Shown: in pieces, positions 1 through 9,068 of the stretch | How the letters are laid out: every line of letters begins with the position of its first letter | Numbering within the stretch: position 1 is the stretch's first letter | NCBI GenBank assembly: GCA_002340355.1 | Contig: DDLX01000037.1 | Span: 62,001 to 126,000, forward strand | Length of the DNA: 64,000 bases | Direction of reading: 5' to 3' | From: Cytophagales bacterium UBA2561 | GTDB lineage: Bacteria; Bacteroidota; Bacteroidia; Cytophagales; Thermoflexibacteraceae | Program-made: the position numbers and the translations under genes | Notes under the pieces: model-generated | The model's input: the letters and a program-made list of their open reading frames with translations, nothing else | The model's database searches: none | What the model was told of the DNA's origin: nothing

Positions 1-1787
1 AAGTGGGAATTGTTTCGGCAAATGGTGGCAAAATTACCAACTTGACTCAAAGTGGTTATAGTGATTACCGACCAACTTGGGATAATGATGGTAAAATGAT
101 TCTTTGGATGAATGACAAATATGGGTATCGAAGTCATGGCAGTTGGGGAGCGCAATATGATATGTTTGGGATGTTTTTCAAGCAAGAAGATTTCAATATT
201 TTCAAGATGAACAAAGAAGAACACGAATACTGGAAAGAATCCCAAAAAGATAGTGACAAAAAATCTGATGATGACAAGGAGGATAAAAAATCAGATTCAG
301 ACAAAAAAGATGCTGAACCTAAAACTTTGGAAATCAATTTAGAAGGAATTGAAGATCGAAAAATTCGTTTAACGCTTAATTCTACGGGACTTAGTGGCGC
401 AATTATGAATAAGGAAGCTTCTAAAATGTATTATTTAGCACGAGGAGCAAAAGGATTTGATCTTTGGGAACGTGATTTTCGGGAAAATAAAAATAAAGTG
501 CTGGTCAAATTAGGAGCAAAACAAGTCCAAATGACAGCCGATTCCAAGAAAAAAAACATTTTCTTACTGGCAGATGGACATTTGAAAAAAATCAAAATGG
601 GGACATCGGATGTGAAAGGCATTTCATTTTCTGCCCCAATGAACTTGGATAAGGCAGGAGAAAGGGCATATATGTTTGAACACACTTGGCGACAAACGCT
701 CAAAAAATTCTATGACCCTAAAATGCACAATGTGGATTGGGAATTTTACAAACAAGAATACACCAAGTTTTTGCCTCATATTAATAATAATTATGATTAT
801 GCTGAGATGTTAAGCGAGATATTGGGTGAATTAAATGCTTCGCACACAGGCTCAGGTTATCGTCCTCGAAATCAAAACGGTGACCAAACGGCATATTTCG
901 GTGCATTATTAGACTGGAATTATTCGGGTAATGGACTAAAAATCAAGGAAGTTTTAGACAAAAGTCCACTACTTAAAGCCAAAATTCCCGTCAAAACAGG
1001 AGAGATTGTTGAGAAAATCAACAATATTGAAATCAAAGCAGGAGAAGACTATTTCCCTCTTTTGAATCGGCAAGCAGGACAAACTACTCTTTTAACGATT
1101 TTTGATCCTATTTCCAAAAAACGCCGTGATGAAGTTATCAAACTAATTTCTTATCGACAACAAAATCAATTATTGTATGAACGCTGGGTCAAACAACGCC
1201 GTGCAGATGTCGAAAAATTATCAAAAGGACGTTTGGGTTATGTTCATGTTCGTGGAATGAACAGTCGAAGCTTTCGGGAAGTGTATTCGGAAGTTTTGGG
1301 ACGTTATGCCGACAAAGAAGGAATTGTTATTGACACTCGATTTAATGGTGGAGGTTGGTTACATGATGATTTAGCCACTTTTTTCCGAGGTGAAACCTAT
1401 GTAACTTACTCACCACGAGGGAATGATATTGGAACAGACCCCTTCAATAAATGGACAAAATCTTCAATTTTGGTCGTGAGTGAAAGTAATTATTCAGATG
1501 CACATGCCTTTCCATATGTTTATCAAACCTTAAAAATTGGCAAAATTGTAGGGATGCCTGTCCCCGGTACCATGACTGCCGTTTGGTGGGAATGGCTTTT
1601 GGATAATACCTTGTATTTTGGAATTCCACAAGTTGGAGGCAAAGATAAAAACGGAAAATATCTTGAAAATCAACAACTTGAACCCGATATCAAAGTCAAT
1701 AATGAATATGAGAAAGCCCTCAACGGTGAAGATCAACAAATCGGAAAAGCAGTTGAGACTTTGTTAAATGATTTAGATAACAAATAA
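1..1787 (+). CDS. Tricorn-type S41 protease, C-terminal part (5' end outside window)
   Basis: The frame is open from the left edge, so the true start lies upstream; about 594 residues are visible. The first ~60 residues look like the end of a WD40/TolB-like propeller, followed by a very charged Asp/Lys/Ser linker (about 80-105), a tricorn C1-like region, a PDZ region (~300-380) and a C-terminal S41 peptidase domain. An adjacent Ser280-His281 pair matches the Ser-His pair of tricorn, and Ser498 in the SDAH motif is the likely nucleophile. Family members degrade peptides and are often exported in Bacteroidota; export cannot be checked because the N-terminus is missing. It converges on trpB across a terminator. 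Confident in the family, not in the substrate. Confidence 0.88.
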   Translation, partial: VGIVSANGGKITNLTQSGYSDYRPTWDNDGKMILWMNDKYGYRSHGSWGAQYDMFGMFFKQEDFNIFKMNKEEHEYWKESQKDSDKKSDDDKEDKKSDSDKKDAEPKTLEINLEGIEDRKIRLTLNSTGLSGAIMNKEASKMYYLARGAKGFDLWERDFRENKNKVLVKLGAKQVQMTADSKKKNIFLLADGHLKKIKMGTSDVKGISFSAPMNLDKAGERAYMFEHTWRQTLKKFYDPKMHNVDWEFYKQEYTKFLPHINNNYDYAEMLSEILGELNASHTGSGYRPRNQNGDQTAYFGALLDWNYSGNGLKIKEVLDKSPLLKAKIPVKTGEIVEKINNIEIKAGEDYFPLLNRQAGQTTLLTIFDPISKKRRDEVIKLISYRQQNQLLYERWVKQRRADVEKLSKGRLGYVHVRGMNSRSFREVYSEVLGRYADKEGIVIDTRFNGGGWLHDDLATFFRGETYVTYSPRGNDIGTDPFNKWTKSSILVVSESNYSDAHAFPYVYQTLKIGKIVGMPVPGTMTAVWWEWLLDNTLYFGIPQVGGKDKNGKYLENQQLEPDIKVNNEYEKALNGEDQQIGKAVETLLNDLDNK

Positions 1788-1868
1788 GACTTATCAAAAA
1801 TCTATTTTTTCTTCTTCCAAGAATGCCACAATTTAGTACTATTAATTATAATTTATCACTAATAAGCT

Positions 1869-1918
1869 CATCATTTTGTTAGTTTTGAGTTGTTCTGAAC
1901 TAAAACTATTTGATGATG
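1869..1918. repeat. Imperfect inverted repeat (hairpin) downstream of the protease
   Basis: Arms CATCAT..TAGTTTT (from 1869) and AAAACTA..ATGATG (to 1918) can pair around a loop that itself holds AGTT/AACT. There is no strong U-run, so it is not a textbook terminator; it could act in mRNA 3' end processing. The rest of 1788-2088 holds only the terminator at 2004-2039. Confidence 0.4.
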
Positions 1919-2003
1919 GGTTTATCAGCAAAATAAGTTAATCATAAAAATTACTTCGGCAAATACAGCCAATGTACTTGAATGTCACATATAGACAAAA
2001 ATT

Positions 2004-2039
2004 AAACCCTCCAAAAGCCTAGAACTCTTGGAGGGTTTT
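2004..2039. terminator. Bidirectional intrinsic terminator between protease and trpB
   Basis: An 11-bp perfect stem (AAACCCTCCAA / TTGGAGGGTTT) around a 13-nt loop, with T-rich flank on one side and A-rich flank on the other. It lies between two convergent genes and can serve both. Confidence 0.85.
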
Positions 2040-2088
2040 GTCATAATCTATTCTCAGATTGGTTAGATATCAATCAAAATACTTGAGA

Positions 2089-3453
2089 TTACTTAATTTC
2101 GGGCGTATCCAATTCAGCAATTGACCGATTAATTTCTTCTGAAGTAAGTTCGTGTTTGACAATATTTCCTGCAAAATAATCTTCGTAAGCTTTCATATCA
2201 AAGTTACCGTGTCCACACAAATTGAACAAGATCGTTTTAGAAATTCCTTCTTCTTTGCATTTTTGAGCTTCGGCAATCGCAGTTGCAATGCCATGAGTGG
2301 CTTCAGGGGCAGGAATAATGCCTTCACTTCTGGCAAAAGTAACACCTGCTTCAAAAACTTCGATATTATCATGAGCAGAAGCTTCAATCAATTTATCTTT
2401 CAACAATTGGCTGACAATCACACCTGCACCATGATAACGCAATCCACCAGCATGAATTGGAGCAGGAACAAAATTGTGTCCTAAAGTGTACATTGGCAAC
2501 AAAGGAGTCATGCCAACGGTATCTCCATAGTCATATCTGAACACTCCTCTGGTTAATTTTGGACAAGAAGTAGGTTCGCTTGCAATACAACGAATATTTT
2601 TGCCTTCATCAAAATTTAACCGAAGGAATGGGAATGCTAAACCTGCAAAATTAGACCCTCCACCAAAGGGAGCAATCACAATATCAGGCATATCACCGAC
2701 TTTTTCCATCTGAGCCACAGCCTCTTGCCCGATGATAGTTTGGTGTAACTTAACATGATTCAAAACACTTCCTAAGGCATATTTCGTATCTTCATTCGTA
2801 GCGGCTCTTTCTACAGCTTCTGAAATCGCAATACCTAAAGAACCTGTTGTATTTGGGTCTTTGGCTAAAATTTTTCGACCTGCTTCAGTAGCTTCCGAAG
2901 GCGAAGGGAAAACATTTGCTCCCCAAGTATTCATCATCACTTTTCGATATGGTTTGTGCTGATAGGATAGCTTAACCATATAAACTTCACATTCTATATC
3001 GAAATGATTACAGGCAAATGCCAAAGCACTTCCCCACTGTCCTGCACCTGTTTCGGTCGTAATTCGTTTGATGCCTTCTTGCTTATTGTAGTAGGCTTGT
3101 GGAACAGATGTATTTGGTTTATGTGAACCTGCTGGACTTACGCCTTCATATTTATAATAAATTTTGGCAGGAGTATCTAAGGCTTTTTCTAAGCCATAAG
3201 CTCGATATAAAGGCGTCGGTCTCCAGATAGAATAAATATTTCGTACTTCGTCAGGAATTTCTACCCATTTATCTGTGGTGACTTCCTGTTTAATCAATTC
3301 CATCGGAAACAAAGGGGCTAGGGCTTCGGGTCCGATAGGTTCTTTCGTTTCGGGGTGCAAGGGCGGAAGTGGTTTATTGGGCATATCCGCAATAATATTA
3401 TACCATTTTTCAGGTATTTCTTGTTCACTTAACGTAATTTTCCGATTCTTCAT
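2089..3453 (-). CDS. trpB: TrpB2-type tryptophan synthase beta chain
   Basis: A PLP-dependent enzyme of the TrpB2 branch, which joins indole and serine to make tryptophan. The length of 454 aa exceeds that of ordinary TrpB (about 400) and fits TrpB2, as does the N-terminal extension before the conserved RPTPLYRA segment. The PLP lysine is K112 in AGSHKPN, and the phosphate-binding loop GGGSN lies near residue 265. No trpA or other trp gene is adjacent, which is usual for TrpB2: these often stand alone and may salvage indole or use another substrate. The ATG start follows an intergenic gap and precedes the family-typical N-terminus. Confidence 0.9.
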   Translation of the reverse strand: MKNRKITLSEQEIPEKWYNIIADMPNKPLPPLHPETKEPIGPEALAPLFPMELIKQEVTTDKWVEIPDEVRNIYSIWRPTPLYRAYGLEKALDTPAKIYYKYEGVSPAGSHKPNTSVPQAYYNKQEGIKRITTETGAGQWGSALAFACNHFDIECEVYMVKLSYQHKPYRKVMMNTWGANVFPSPSEATEAGRKILAKDPNTTGSLGIAISEAVERAATNEDTKYALGSVLNHVKLHQTIIGQEAVAQMEKVGDMPDIVIAPFGGGSNFAGLAFPFLRLNFDEGKNIRCIASEPTSCPKLTRGVFRYDYGDTVGMTPLLPMYTLGHNFVPAPIHAGGLRYHGAGVIVSQLLKDKLIEASAHDNIEVFEAGVTFARSEGIIPAPEATHGIATAIAEAQKCKEEGISKTILFNLCGHGNFDMKAYEDYFAGNIVKHELTSEEINRSIAELDTPEIK

Positions 3454-3546
3454 GCTTACTACCTTTGTAGTTCAGTGATTTTATTAATAGATAAAAATCT
3501 GTTGAATTGCAAGAATTCACACCTTGCAAACTAACATAATTTTTAA

Positions 3547-4173
3547 TTAATAATTTATAATTAAACTCAACTCAGGGAATTTTTGGATTTTCCCCTGCTG
3601 CCGATTGTCAAAATCTAAAATCAAACATTCCTCCAAACTTTGATGAAATTCGAGAATAGAATGCTTTTCTATTTTTGATAGAATTTCCTCAAAATCAAGA
3701 CTTTTTAAATGAAATACAGCTTTCGTAAGTTGTCCAATTTCAATTTTATGATAAATTGGTTCTGTGATATTTAGACGTTTTGGATAACGAGGAAGTCGGA
3801 AAATCCACGGCATCTTTTCGTTAGTAATAAGATCAACAACACTTCCTTGTGGCAAAAAATCAGGTTGCCATTTCATAGAACCCGTAAAAATAGAGTCGGT
3901 ATCTTCCGTATTTTTTAGGCAAATTCCAAAACGAGAATATGAATTTGTTTGATAGTTAGAACGTTCCCAAATATCCAATGAATTAACACTTTGCGCTTCT
4001 TTTGGATTTTGTACCCACAAAATTTCCAAGTAGAAATTCTCAAAAAATACTCGTCTATTGGCTGTTCCGATGCCTTGATGTTTTCTTCCACTTCCTTCGG
4101 TCAAGCCAAATTTCACTAATTCATCAGTTTCTTGTCCTTTATCAGAGAAAATATAAATATGGTCAATAATCAT
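3547..4173 (-). CDS. VOC/glyoxalase-like domain protein
   Basis: A 208-aa protein beginning with the VOC-type motif IIDHIYIF (His4). The segment around residues 34-52 (G.GTANRR.FFEN.YLEILWV) is characteristic of a glyoxalase-like subfamily whose substrates are unknown. His4 and a Glu near 51 would be the first metal ligands in a metal-using VOC fold. No signal peptide or membrane segment is seen. It stands alone on the minus strand, 93 nt upstream of trpB. The fold is fairly sure; enzyme activity is not. Confidence 0.75.
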   Translation of the reverse strand: MIIDHIYIFSDKGQETDELVKFGLTEGSGRKHQGIGTANRRVFFENFYLEILWVQNPKEAQSVNSLDIWERSNYQTNSYSRFGICLKNTEDTDSIFTGSMKWQPDFLPQGSVVDLITNEKMPWIFRLPRYPKRLNITEPIYHKIEIGQLTKAVFHLKSLDFEEILSKIEKHSILEFHQSLEECLILDFDNRQQGKIQKFPELSLIINY

Positions 4174-4239
4174 AATTAGAGGTTGTTTAAATTTTAAATA
4201 AAATCTTGATAATCAAATTTTTAAATAAATTTTTATGAA

Positions 4240-4259
4240 GTAGCGTTTGCAAACCCTAC
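4240..4259. repeat. Palindromic repeat, copy 1
   Basis: GTAGcGTTTGCAAACCCTAC is a near-perfect palindrome, flanked by TATGA on the left and TTATGG on the right. The related copies at 61033-61053 and 62057-62076 also lie between genes. The rest of the 4174-4506 gap holds only a candidate promoter near its right end. Confidence 0.7.
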
Positions 4260-4436
4260 TTTATGGAAATTAGTGATTTTGAGCAATGAAAGCTATTTCA
4301 CTAAATAAAGTATATTCTCTAATGATATTTTTCAAAAATTATTAAACAACCTTGGAAAATACAAACCAAAGTTTTATTCAGCAACTATTAAACACGCTTT
4401 TAGTCAAATAAGTGAGTTCTATATTCTGTTCTCTCA

Positions 4437-4467
4437 TTTTTCCCATAATCTTATTGGCTTATCTTTG
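4437..4467 (+). promoter_or_regulatory. Candidate Bacteroidota-type promoter for the CPBP gene
   Basis: The -7 box TATCTTTG (4460-4467) fits TAnnTTTG exactly. A weak -33 box (TTTT, 4437-4440) lies 19 nt upstream. Transcription would start about 35 nt before the ATG at 4507. Confidence 0.5.
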
Positions 4468-4506
4468 TATTCTCTTAATTGGAGTTTTTAGAATAAAAAA
4501 GAAAAG

Positions 4507-5484
4507 ATGAAATTTCATTACTCGGATTATCAAACGGAAAATAAAACTACTTCTAAGATCCAACTTTGGTTTTCTTTGTTTTGGGTAGCTGGTGTCGTAT
4601 TCGCAGGCTTATTTATTGGACAATTTTTGGGATTGGGAGCATCAGTTTTTTTGACAGATTTTGATTTAGGAAAATTATACGAAATTATTGATGGTTATCA
4701 TGAAGGTTCTACAGCAAGATTAGTTTTATTAACTACTCAAGCTTTTATTGCTTTTTTGATGTTCTTGGCTTTTCCATTTTTATATCTCAAATATTCAGAA
4801 AAAACGTTTCCTAAGTTAGAAGATATCCCATTTAGAAAGAAGCAACCTCTTTTATTAATATTAATTACTATTTTAGTAATTATTAGTTATTTTCCATTAG
4901 GTTCTTTAATCGTTCATTGGAACGAAAATTGGATTTTTCCTGATTTCTTATCAAATTTTGAACAGTGGGCAATAACAAAAGAACAAGAACTTAAAAAACT
5001 GACACTCTTTGTTACTGACTTTCAATCAAATACCGAATACATTTTTGGATTATTGGTAATAGCTGTACTACCTGCTTTGGGTGAGGAGTTTCTCTTTCGA
5101 GGTATTCTTCAGCCGAAATTTGAGCGAATTTTTGGAAATATTCACCTAGCAATCTGGTTAACTGCTTTTTTATTTAGCGTTATGCATTTCCAATTTTATG
5201 GTTTGATTCCCAGAATGTTACTTGGTGTAATGTTTGGTTATTTATTTTATTGGTCGAAAAATTTAGTTTTCCCAATCGTAGCTCATTTTGTCAACAATGC
5301 CTATACACTGACTGCCTTATACTTTTTCCGTGACCAACTTCCTACATTAACCCAAAAAACGCCTGCTCCCGATTGGGGATGGGTTGGAATTTCTCTTTTA
5401 TTAACCATGATCTTTTTAGGATTATTTTATCGTATTGCTTCTAAATCTGTCAATTACCCTACTTCATTTCTCAAATTCAAATAG
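4507..5484 (+). CDS. CPBP family intramembrane metalloprotease
   Basis: A 325-aa polytopic inner-membrane protein with the three motifs of the CPBP (Abi, type II CAAX protease-like) family: EEFLFRG near residue 198, FSVMHFQ near 223 and HFVNNA near 263. The glutamates and histidines in these motifs are the predicted metal and catalytic residues. Family members process prenylated or secreted peptides or have other membrane roles; the substrate here is unknown. Several hydrophobic helices precede the catalytic core. The gene is monocistronic with its own candidate promoter. Confidence 0.88.
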   Translation: MKFHYSDYQTENKTTSKIQLWFSLFWVAGVVFAGLFIGQFLGLGASVFLTDFDLGKLYEIIDGYHEGSTARLVLLTTQAFIAFLMFLAFPFLYLKYSEKTFPKLEDIPFRKKQPLLLILITILVIISYFPLGSLIVHWNENWIFPDFLSNFEQWAITKEQELKKLTLFVTDFQSNTEYIFGLLVIAVLPALGEEFLFRGILQPKFERIFGNIHLAIWLTAFLFSVMHFQFYGLIPRMLLGVMFGYLFYWSKNLVFPIVAHFVNNAYTLTALYFFRDQLPTLTQKTPAPDWGWVGISLLLTMIFLGLFYRIASKSVNYPTSFLKFK

Positions 5485-5647
5485 AGTTTTTGTATCGAAT
5501 AAGGAATAAGTTTTGTCAGATTTGCGTTAAAGGAATGAAATAATTTAGTTTTTAATAAATTTAACAGATTTGTTAAAAATTGAAATTGAATGAAGTGATC
5601 TATTTTCCTAAATAAATATTTAATTCCTCATTAAATCTACTACAAAA

Positions 5648-6484
5648 ATGAAAAAGACGGTCGTTAAAATGATTCATAAGACTATTCTTATGTTGGTATT
5701 TTATGGAATGGTACTCACAGCAACTGCTCAAACGATCTCCGTTGATGCGTTTACCGATTGTTGGGTTGCCTTGATTGATGAACAAGCTGCTAAACATGGA
5801 GAGTACGGTTGGTGGAGTGTTTGGCACATTATAAAGCAAGAAAAACGATATAAGGAAACTCCATGTAAGTTTGAAAATGTTGCACCAGGCAAATATACTT
5901 TAGTTATTTATAATTCTGAAGCTGTTGATTATGACCCAGATAGCGGTACAGCAATTGAAAAATCAGATGGCGTAGTAATGGAAGAAATTATCGTTACCAA
6001 ACATGGGCAACTCGAATATGATTTTGATGAAGACGATTTCACGGAATGGAATTGCTTGAGTTGCCCTTGGTTATACGTATTTGATGGTAAAAAATACGTC
6101 AAAACAACAGAAGTGCTGAGGGATCTTGTAGGCAAAAAAAATCAACAAACAACGACCACACAAATTGCACCCAAAAATTTCCAGAATGGGAAACTAAAAA
6201 TCCGTATTCAAGAGGAAAAAGACGAAATTACACATTTACATCAAGTTCAATTGAAGGTAAATGGAATCATTTGTCCGATGAAAATTCAGGACGTAGAAAC
6301 AGCTAAAAAATTGACACATATCTCCAATTTTATTGAGTTACGAAAAGGTGATTTTACTGAAATTGAATTCCAATTACCTGAAGAAATTACTGAAATCCAA
6401 ACTATTCAGCTTGAAACAAATGGATTTTATGAGCCTGAACCTGAGTTTCTAAAAACGGTCAAAGCAAAATATTTGCGAAAATAA
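5648..6484 (+). CDS. Secreted protein of unknown function
   Basis: A 278-aa protein with a Sec signal peptide ending near ..TATAQ (about residue 28). The mature part has a segment (DCWVALIDEQAA..GEYGWWSVW) that could be a metal- or ligand-binding pocket, then VAPGKYTLVIYN, which resembles a carboxypeptidase-regulatory-like beta strand. CLSCPWLYVFDGKKY near residues 138-152 resembles short segments before beta domains in other Bacteroidota secreted proteins. The rest looks beta-rich. I do not recognise the family. It stands alone between the CPBP protease and glycerate kinase, with no clear promoter. Confidence 0.75.
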   Translation: MKKTVVKMIHKTILMLVFYGMVLTATAQTISVDAFTDCWVALIDEQAAKHGEYGWWSVWHIIKQEKRYKETPCKFENVAPGKYTLVIYNSEAVDYDPDSGTAIEKSDGVVMEEIIVTKHGQLEYDFDEDDFTEWNCLSCPWLYVFDGKKYVKTTEVLRDLVGKKNQQTTTTQIAPKNFQNGKLKIRIQEEKDEITHLHQVQLKVNGIICPMKIQDVETAKKLTHISNFIELRKGDFTEIEFQLPEEITEIQTIQLETNGFYEPEPEFLKTVKAKYLRK

Positions 6485-6707
6485 TAATCTTCATTCCTTC
6501 CAAAAATAGTTTTGCTGGTGTCGATTCGTTCGTATACCAGCAATTTTACATCATTTCCCGAAATTTTTATACTATCCCTCATTACGAGCAGCTTATTAAT
6601 ATAAATGTCAATCTTAATTTTTCTTGCCTTCATACGCATCAAAAGAATATGAAAAAAATCTTGTAATTTTGTGCTTAGTTATTTTACTTCGTTTTCTAAA
6701 GCACATT

Positions 6708-7838
6708 ATGAGAATTGTTGTAGCTCCCGACTCTTTTAAAGGTTGTTTATCGGCAGAAGCCGTAGCCGAAAATATTGTAAACGGACTTCGTCCCATTTTT
6801 CCCAGAGCAAAAATGATCGTAGTTCCTCAAGCTGATGGCGGTGAAGGAACACTAAGTGTTATTTTGCAACACCGACAAGGACAAATCCTTGAAGTAGAAG
6901 CTCATGACCCTTTAGGACAACAAATAAGAACAACTTTTGGAGTTTTAGAAGATGGTACAGTAGTTATTGAAACCGCAAAGATTATTGGGTTATCCTTAGT
7001 CCAACCTCACGAACGTAATCCTTTAATTGCTTCTTCTTATGGTGTTGGTGAATTGATTTTGAGTGCGTTGGATAAAGGGCATCGAAAATTCATTATCGGA
7101 ATCGGAGGAACTGCAACTAATGATGCAGGGATGGGAATGATACAAGCATTAGGTGGTAAATTTTTAGATAAACAAGATAATTTACTTACTCAAGGCGGAG
7201 TAGAATTACAAAAATTACACCATTTAGATCTCAGTGAATTGGACTCACGATTAACTGAGTGTTCTTTTCAAGTAGCTTGTGATGTTTCTAATCCTTTAAT
7301 CGGTAAAAATGGAGCCAGTCGAACCTACGCCCCTCAAAAAGGAGCAACCGATAAGGATGTAAAAATTTTGGAAGATGCATTAACAAACTATGCCCAAATT
7401 ATTGAAAATCATTTTGATAGATCTATTTCTGAGGCAACAGGTGTAGGAGCGGCTGGAGGATTGGGTGCTGCCCTTTTAGCCTTTTTGAACGCCAAATTAA
7501 TCAATGGATTTCAACTAATATCTGAATTTATTGACCTTGAGGCACAGTTACCTAATGCCGATTTTGTAATTACAGGTGAAGGAAAAGTAGATACACAAAC
7601 TTCTTTCGGAAAATTGCCTTTTGGGATGGCAAAACTTGCTAAAAAACACGGTGTTCCATGTATTGGAATTGCTGGAACTGTAGAAGATGAGATGCAAACC
7701 TTACATCAATCAGGAATGACTGCGATTTTCTCAATTACAGATCGACCACTCTCAGGAGAAGATGCTGTTAAAAAAGCACCTCTTTTAGTCCAAAAAACGG
7801 CTGAACAAATTGGACGTTTAATTCGAGCTTTTCGATAA
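6708..7838 (+). CDS. glxK: Glycerate kinase (GlxK/GarK family)
   Basis: Phosphorylates D-glycerate with ATP, feeding glyoxylate- or serine-derived carbon into glycolysis. The start at 6708 gives 376 aa beginning MRIVVAPDSFKGCLSA, the classic N-terminus of this family; the frame opens further upstream but that extension is not conserved-looking. ADGGEGT (residues ~44-50), the IGIGGTATNDAGMGM motif (~128-142), GAAGGLGAALLAF (~248-260) and ITGEGKVDTQTSFGK (~285-299) are all diagnostic. Length is normal. No other glyoxylate genes are adjacent. A TAATTTTG -7-like box at 6664-6671 might drive it, but no -33 box is seen at the right distance. Confidence 0.93.
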   Translation: MRIVVAPDSFKGCLSAEAVAENIVNGLRPIFPRAKMIVVPQADGGEGTLSVILQHRQGQILEVEAHDPLGQQIRTTFGVLEDGTVVIETAKIIGLSLVQPHERNPLIASSYGVGELILSALDKGHRKFIIGIGGTATNDAGMGMIQALGGKFLDKQDNLLTQGGVELQKLHHLDLSELDSRLTECSFQVACDVSNPLIGKNGASRTYAPQKGATDKDVKILEDALTNYAQIIENHFDRSISEATGVGAAGGLGAALLAFLNAKLINGFQLISEFIDLEAQLPNADFVITGEGKVDTQTSFGKLPFGMAKLAKKHGVPCIGIAGTVEDEMQTLHQSGMTAIFSITDRPLSGEDAVKKAPLLVQKTAEQIGRLIRAFR

Positions 7839-8101
7839 TATAATTATATTGATTATCAAGTAACTATGAGGATTGTAATATCAAATATTTAACATTCATT
7901 TCGCCCTGAATTTGAGATAAGGACAGCAATAAGTGATTGACTTTTCATTGTAAAATCCGTATCATTCATCTATACCAAGACAGGAAATAATAATAATAAA
8001 ATTTAGCCTCAAAAATTACATTGTAATTAATAATGGCATTTTGGAACAATTTATGTCTGATTGTTTCTATAAAATACACCCTGAAAAAATTCACGATAGC
8101 C

Positions 8102-9064
8102 ATGATTTTAGAACGCAACCCTATCAGAGATGCGTTAGTAGGGCTGGCGGTGGGGGATGCACTTGGTGTTCCCGTAGAATCGTTTAGCCGAGAAGAACTC
8201 AAAAAATACCCTGTTCAAGATATGCGTGCTTATGGACGACATTCGCAGCCACGTGGAACATGGTCAGATAAAAGTGCTTTGGCGTTTTGTCTTGCTGAAA
8301 GCCTCTGTCAAACCTATGATTTACAGGATATTGCTGTTAAATTTGTTCATTGGAATTCACGTGATTACTGGACAGCAAGAGGTGAAGTCTTTGATATTGA
8401 GTACGATACAAAAAAAGCCATTTCTCGGTTGAGTGCCATGCTTTACCTCAAAGAAAAAGTAACTCCAATATCCTTGCAAGAAATTGATAACGAGATTGTT
8501 ACAAATGGTGCTTTAGTTCGGATTTTACCTCTGGCGTTTTTCTTGTTAGATAAGCCCCTCAAAGAACGTTTCCAGAAGATAAGCGAAGTTTCAGCTCTGA
8601 CACATGGGCATTTACGGTCTATTTTGGCATGTTTTATCCTGATTGAATTTGCACGGCGATTAATTTTAGGAGAGACCAAAAAAATTGCCTATCGAAAAAT
8701 GCAAAAAACAGTTTCTAGTTTTGTACAAAATGCTAAATTGGAAAAAACCGAAATCGCTCAGTTTTCTCGTATTCTGCACCAATGTATTTATCAATTTCCT
8801 GAAAATGAAATCAAAACGTCAGAAGGCGTAGTGGACACGATTGAAGCAGGATTGTGGGCAGTTTTAACTGCAAGTAACTACAAATCAACTGTTTTAAAGG
8901 CAGTTAATTTAGGAGAAAATACTGATACAACCGCAGGTATAGCAGGAGGATTAGCAGGGATTATTTATGGTTTGAATGAAATTCCTGAGAAATGGCGTAC
9001 TGATTTGGCTCGTATCGGAGATATTATCCAACTTGGAGAACGCCTTGAAGAAGCAACAATTTAA
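8102..9064 (+). CDS. ADP-ribosylglycohydrolase-like protein with altered metal-site motifs
   Basis: A 320-aa cytosolic protein of the ADP-ribosylglycohydrolase (DraG/ARH) family. The start at 8102 places RDALVGLAVGDALGVPVE at the N-terminus as in relatives. Conserved family segments include GTWSDKSAL (52-60), TNGALVRILPLA (134-145), THGH (167-170) and LGENTDTTAGIAGGLAG (270-286). In active members the second segment normally reads DDT and the last DTDT, and these Asp residues hold the two Mg ions; here they are Asp56-Lys57-Ser58 and Asn273-Thr-Asp-Thr. Loss of two expected ligands suggests weak, altered or absent hydrolase activity. It ends 4 nt from the end of the convergent TIR gene. Confidence 0.85.
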   Translation: MILERNPIRDALVGLAVGDALGVPVESFSREELKKYPVQDMRAYGRHSQPRGTWSDKSALAFCLAESLCQTYDLQDIAVKFVHWNSRDYWTARGEVFDIEYDTKKAISRLSAMLYLKEKVTPISLQEIDNEIVTNGALVRILPLAFFLLDKPLKERFQKISEVSALTHGHLRSILACFILIEFARRLILGETKKIAYRKMQKTVSSFVQNAKLEKTEIAQFSRILHQCIYQFPENEIKTSEGVVDTIEAGLWAVLTASNYKSTVLKAVNLGENTDTTAGIAGGLAGIIYGLNEIPEKWRTDLARIGDIIQLGERLEEATI

Positions 9065-9068
9065 AAGT

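Noticed and set aside
2152..2484. Plus-strand open frame opposite trpB
   Set aside because: It is the antisense shadow of a strongly conserved enzyme and has no domain pattern of its own.
3460..3467. TACCTTTG promoter-like box on the plus strand
   Set aside because: No -33 box at the right distance and no plus-strand gene downstream; two minus-strand genes lie on either side.
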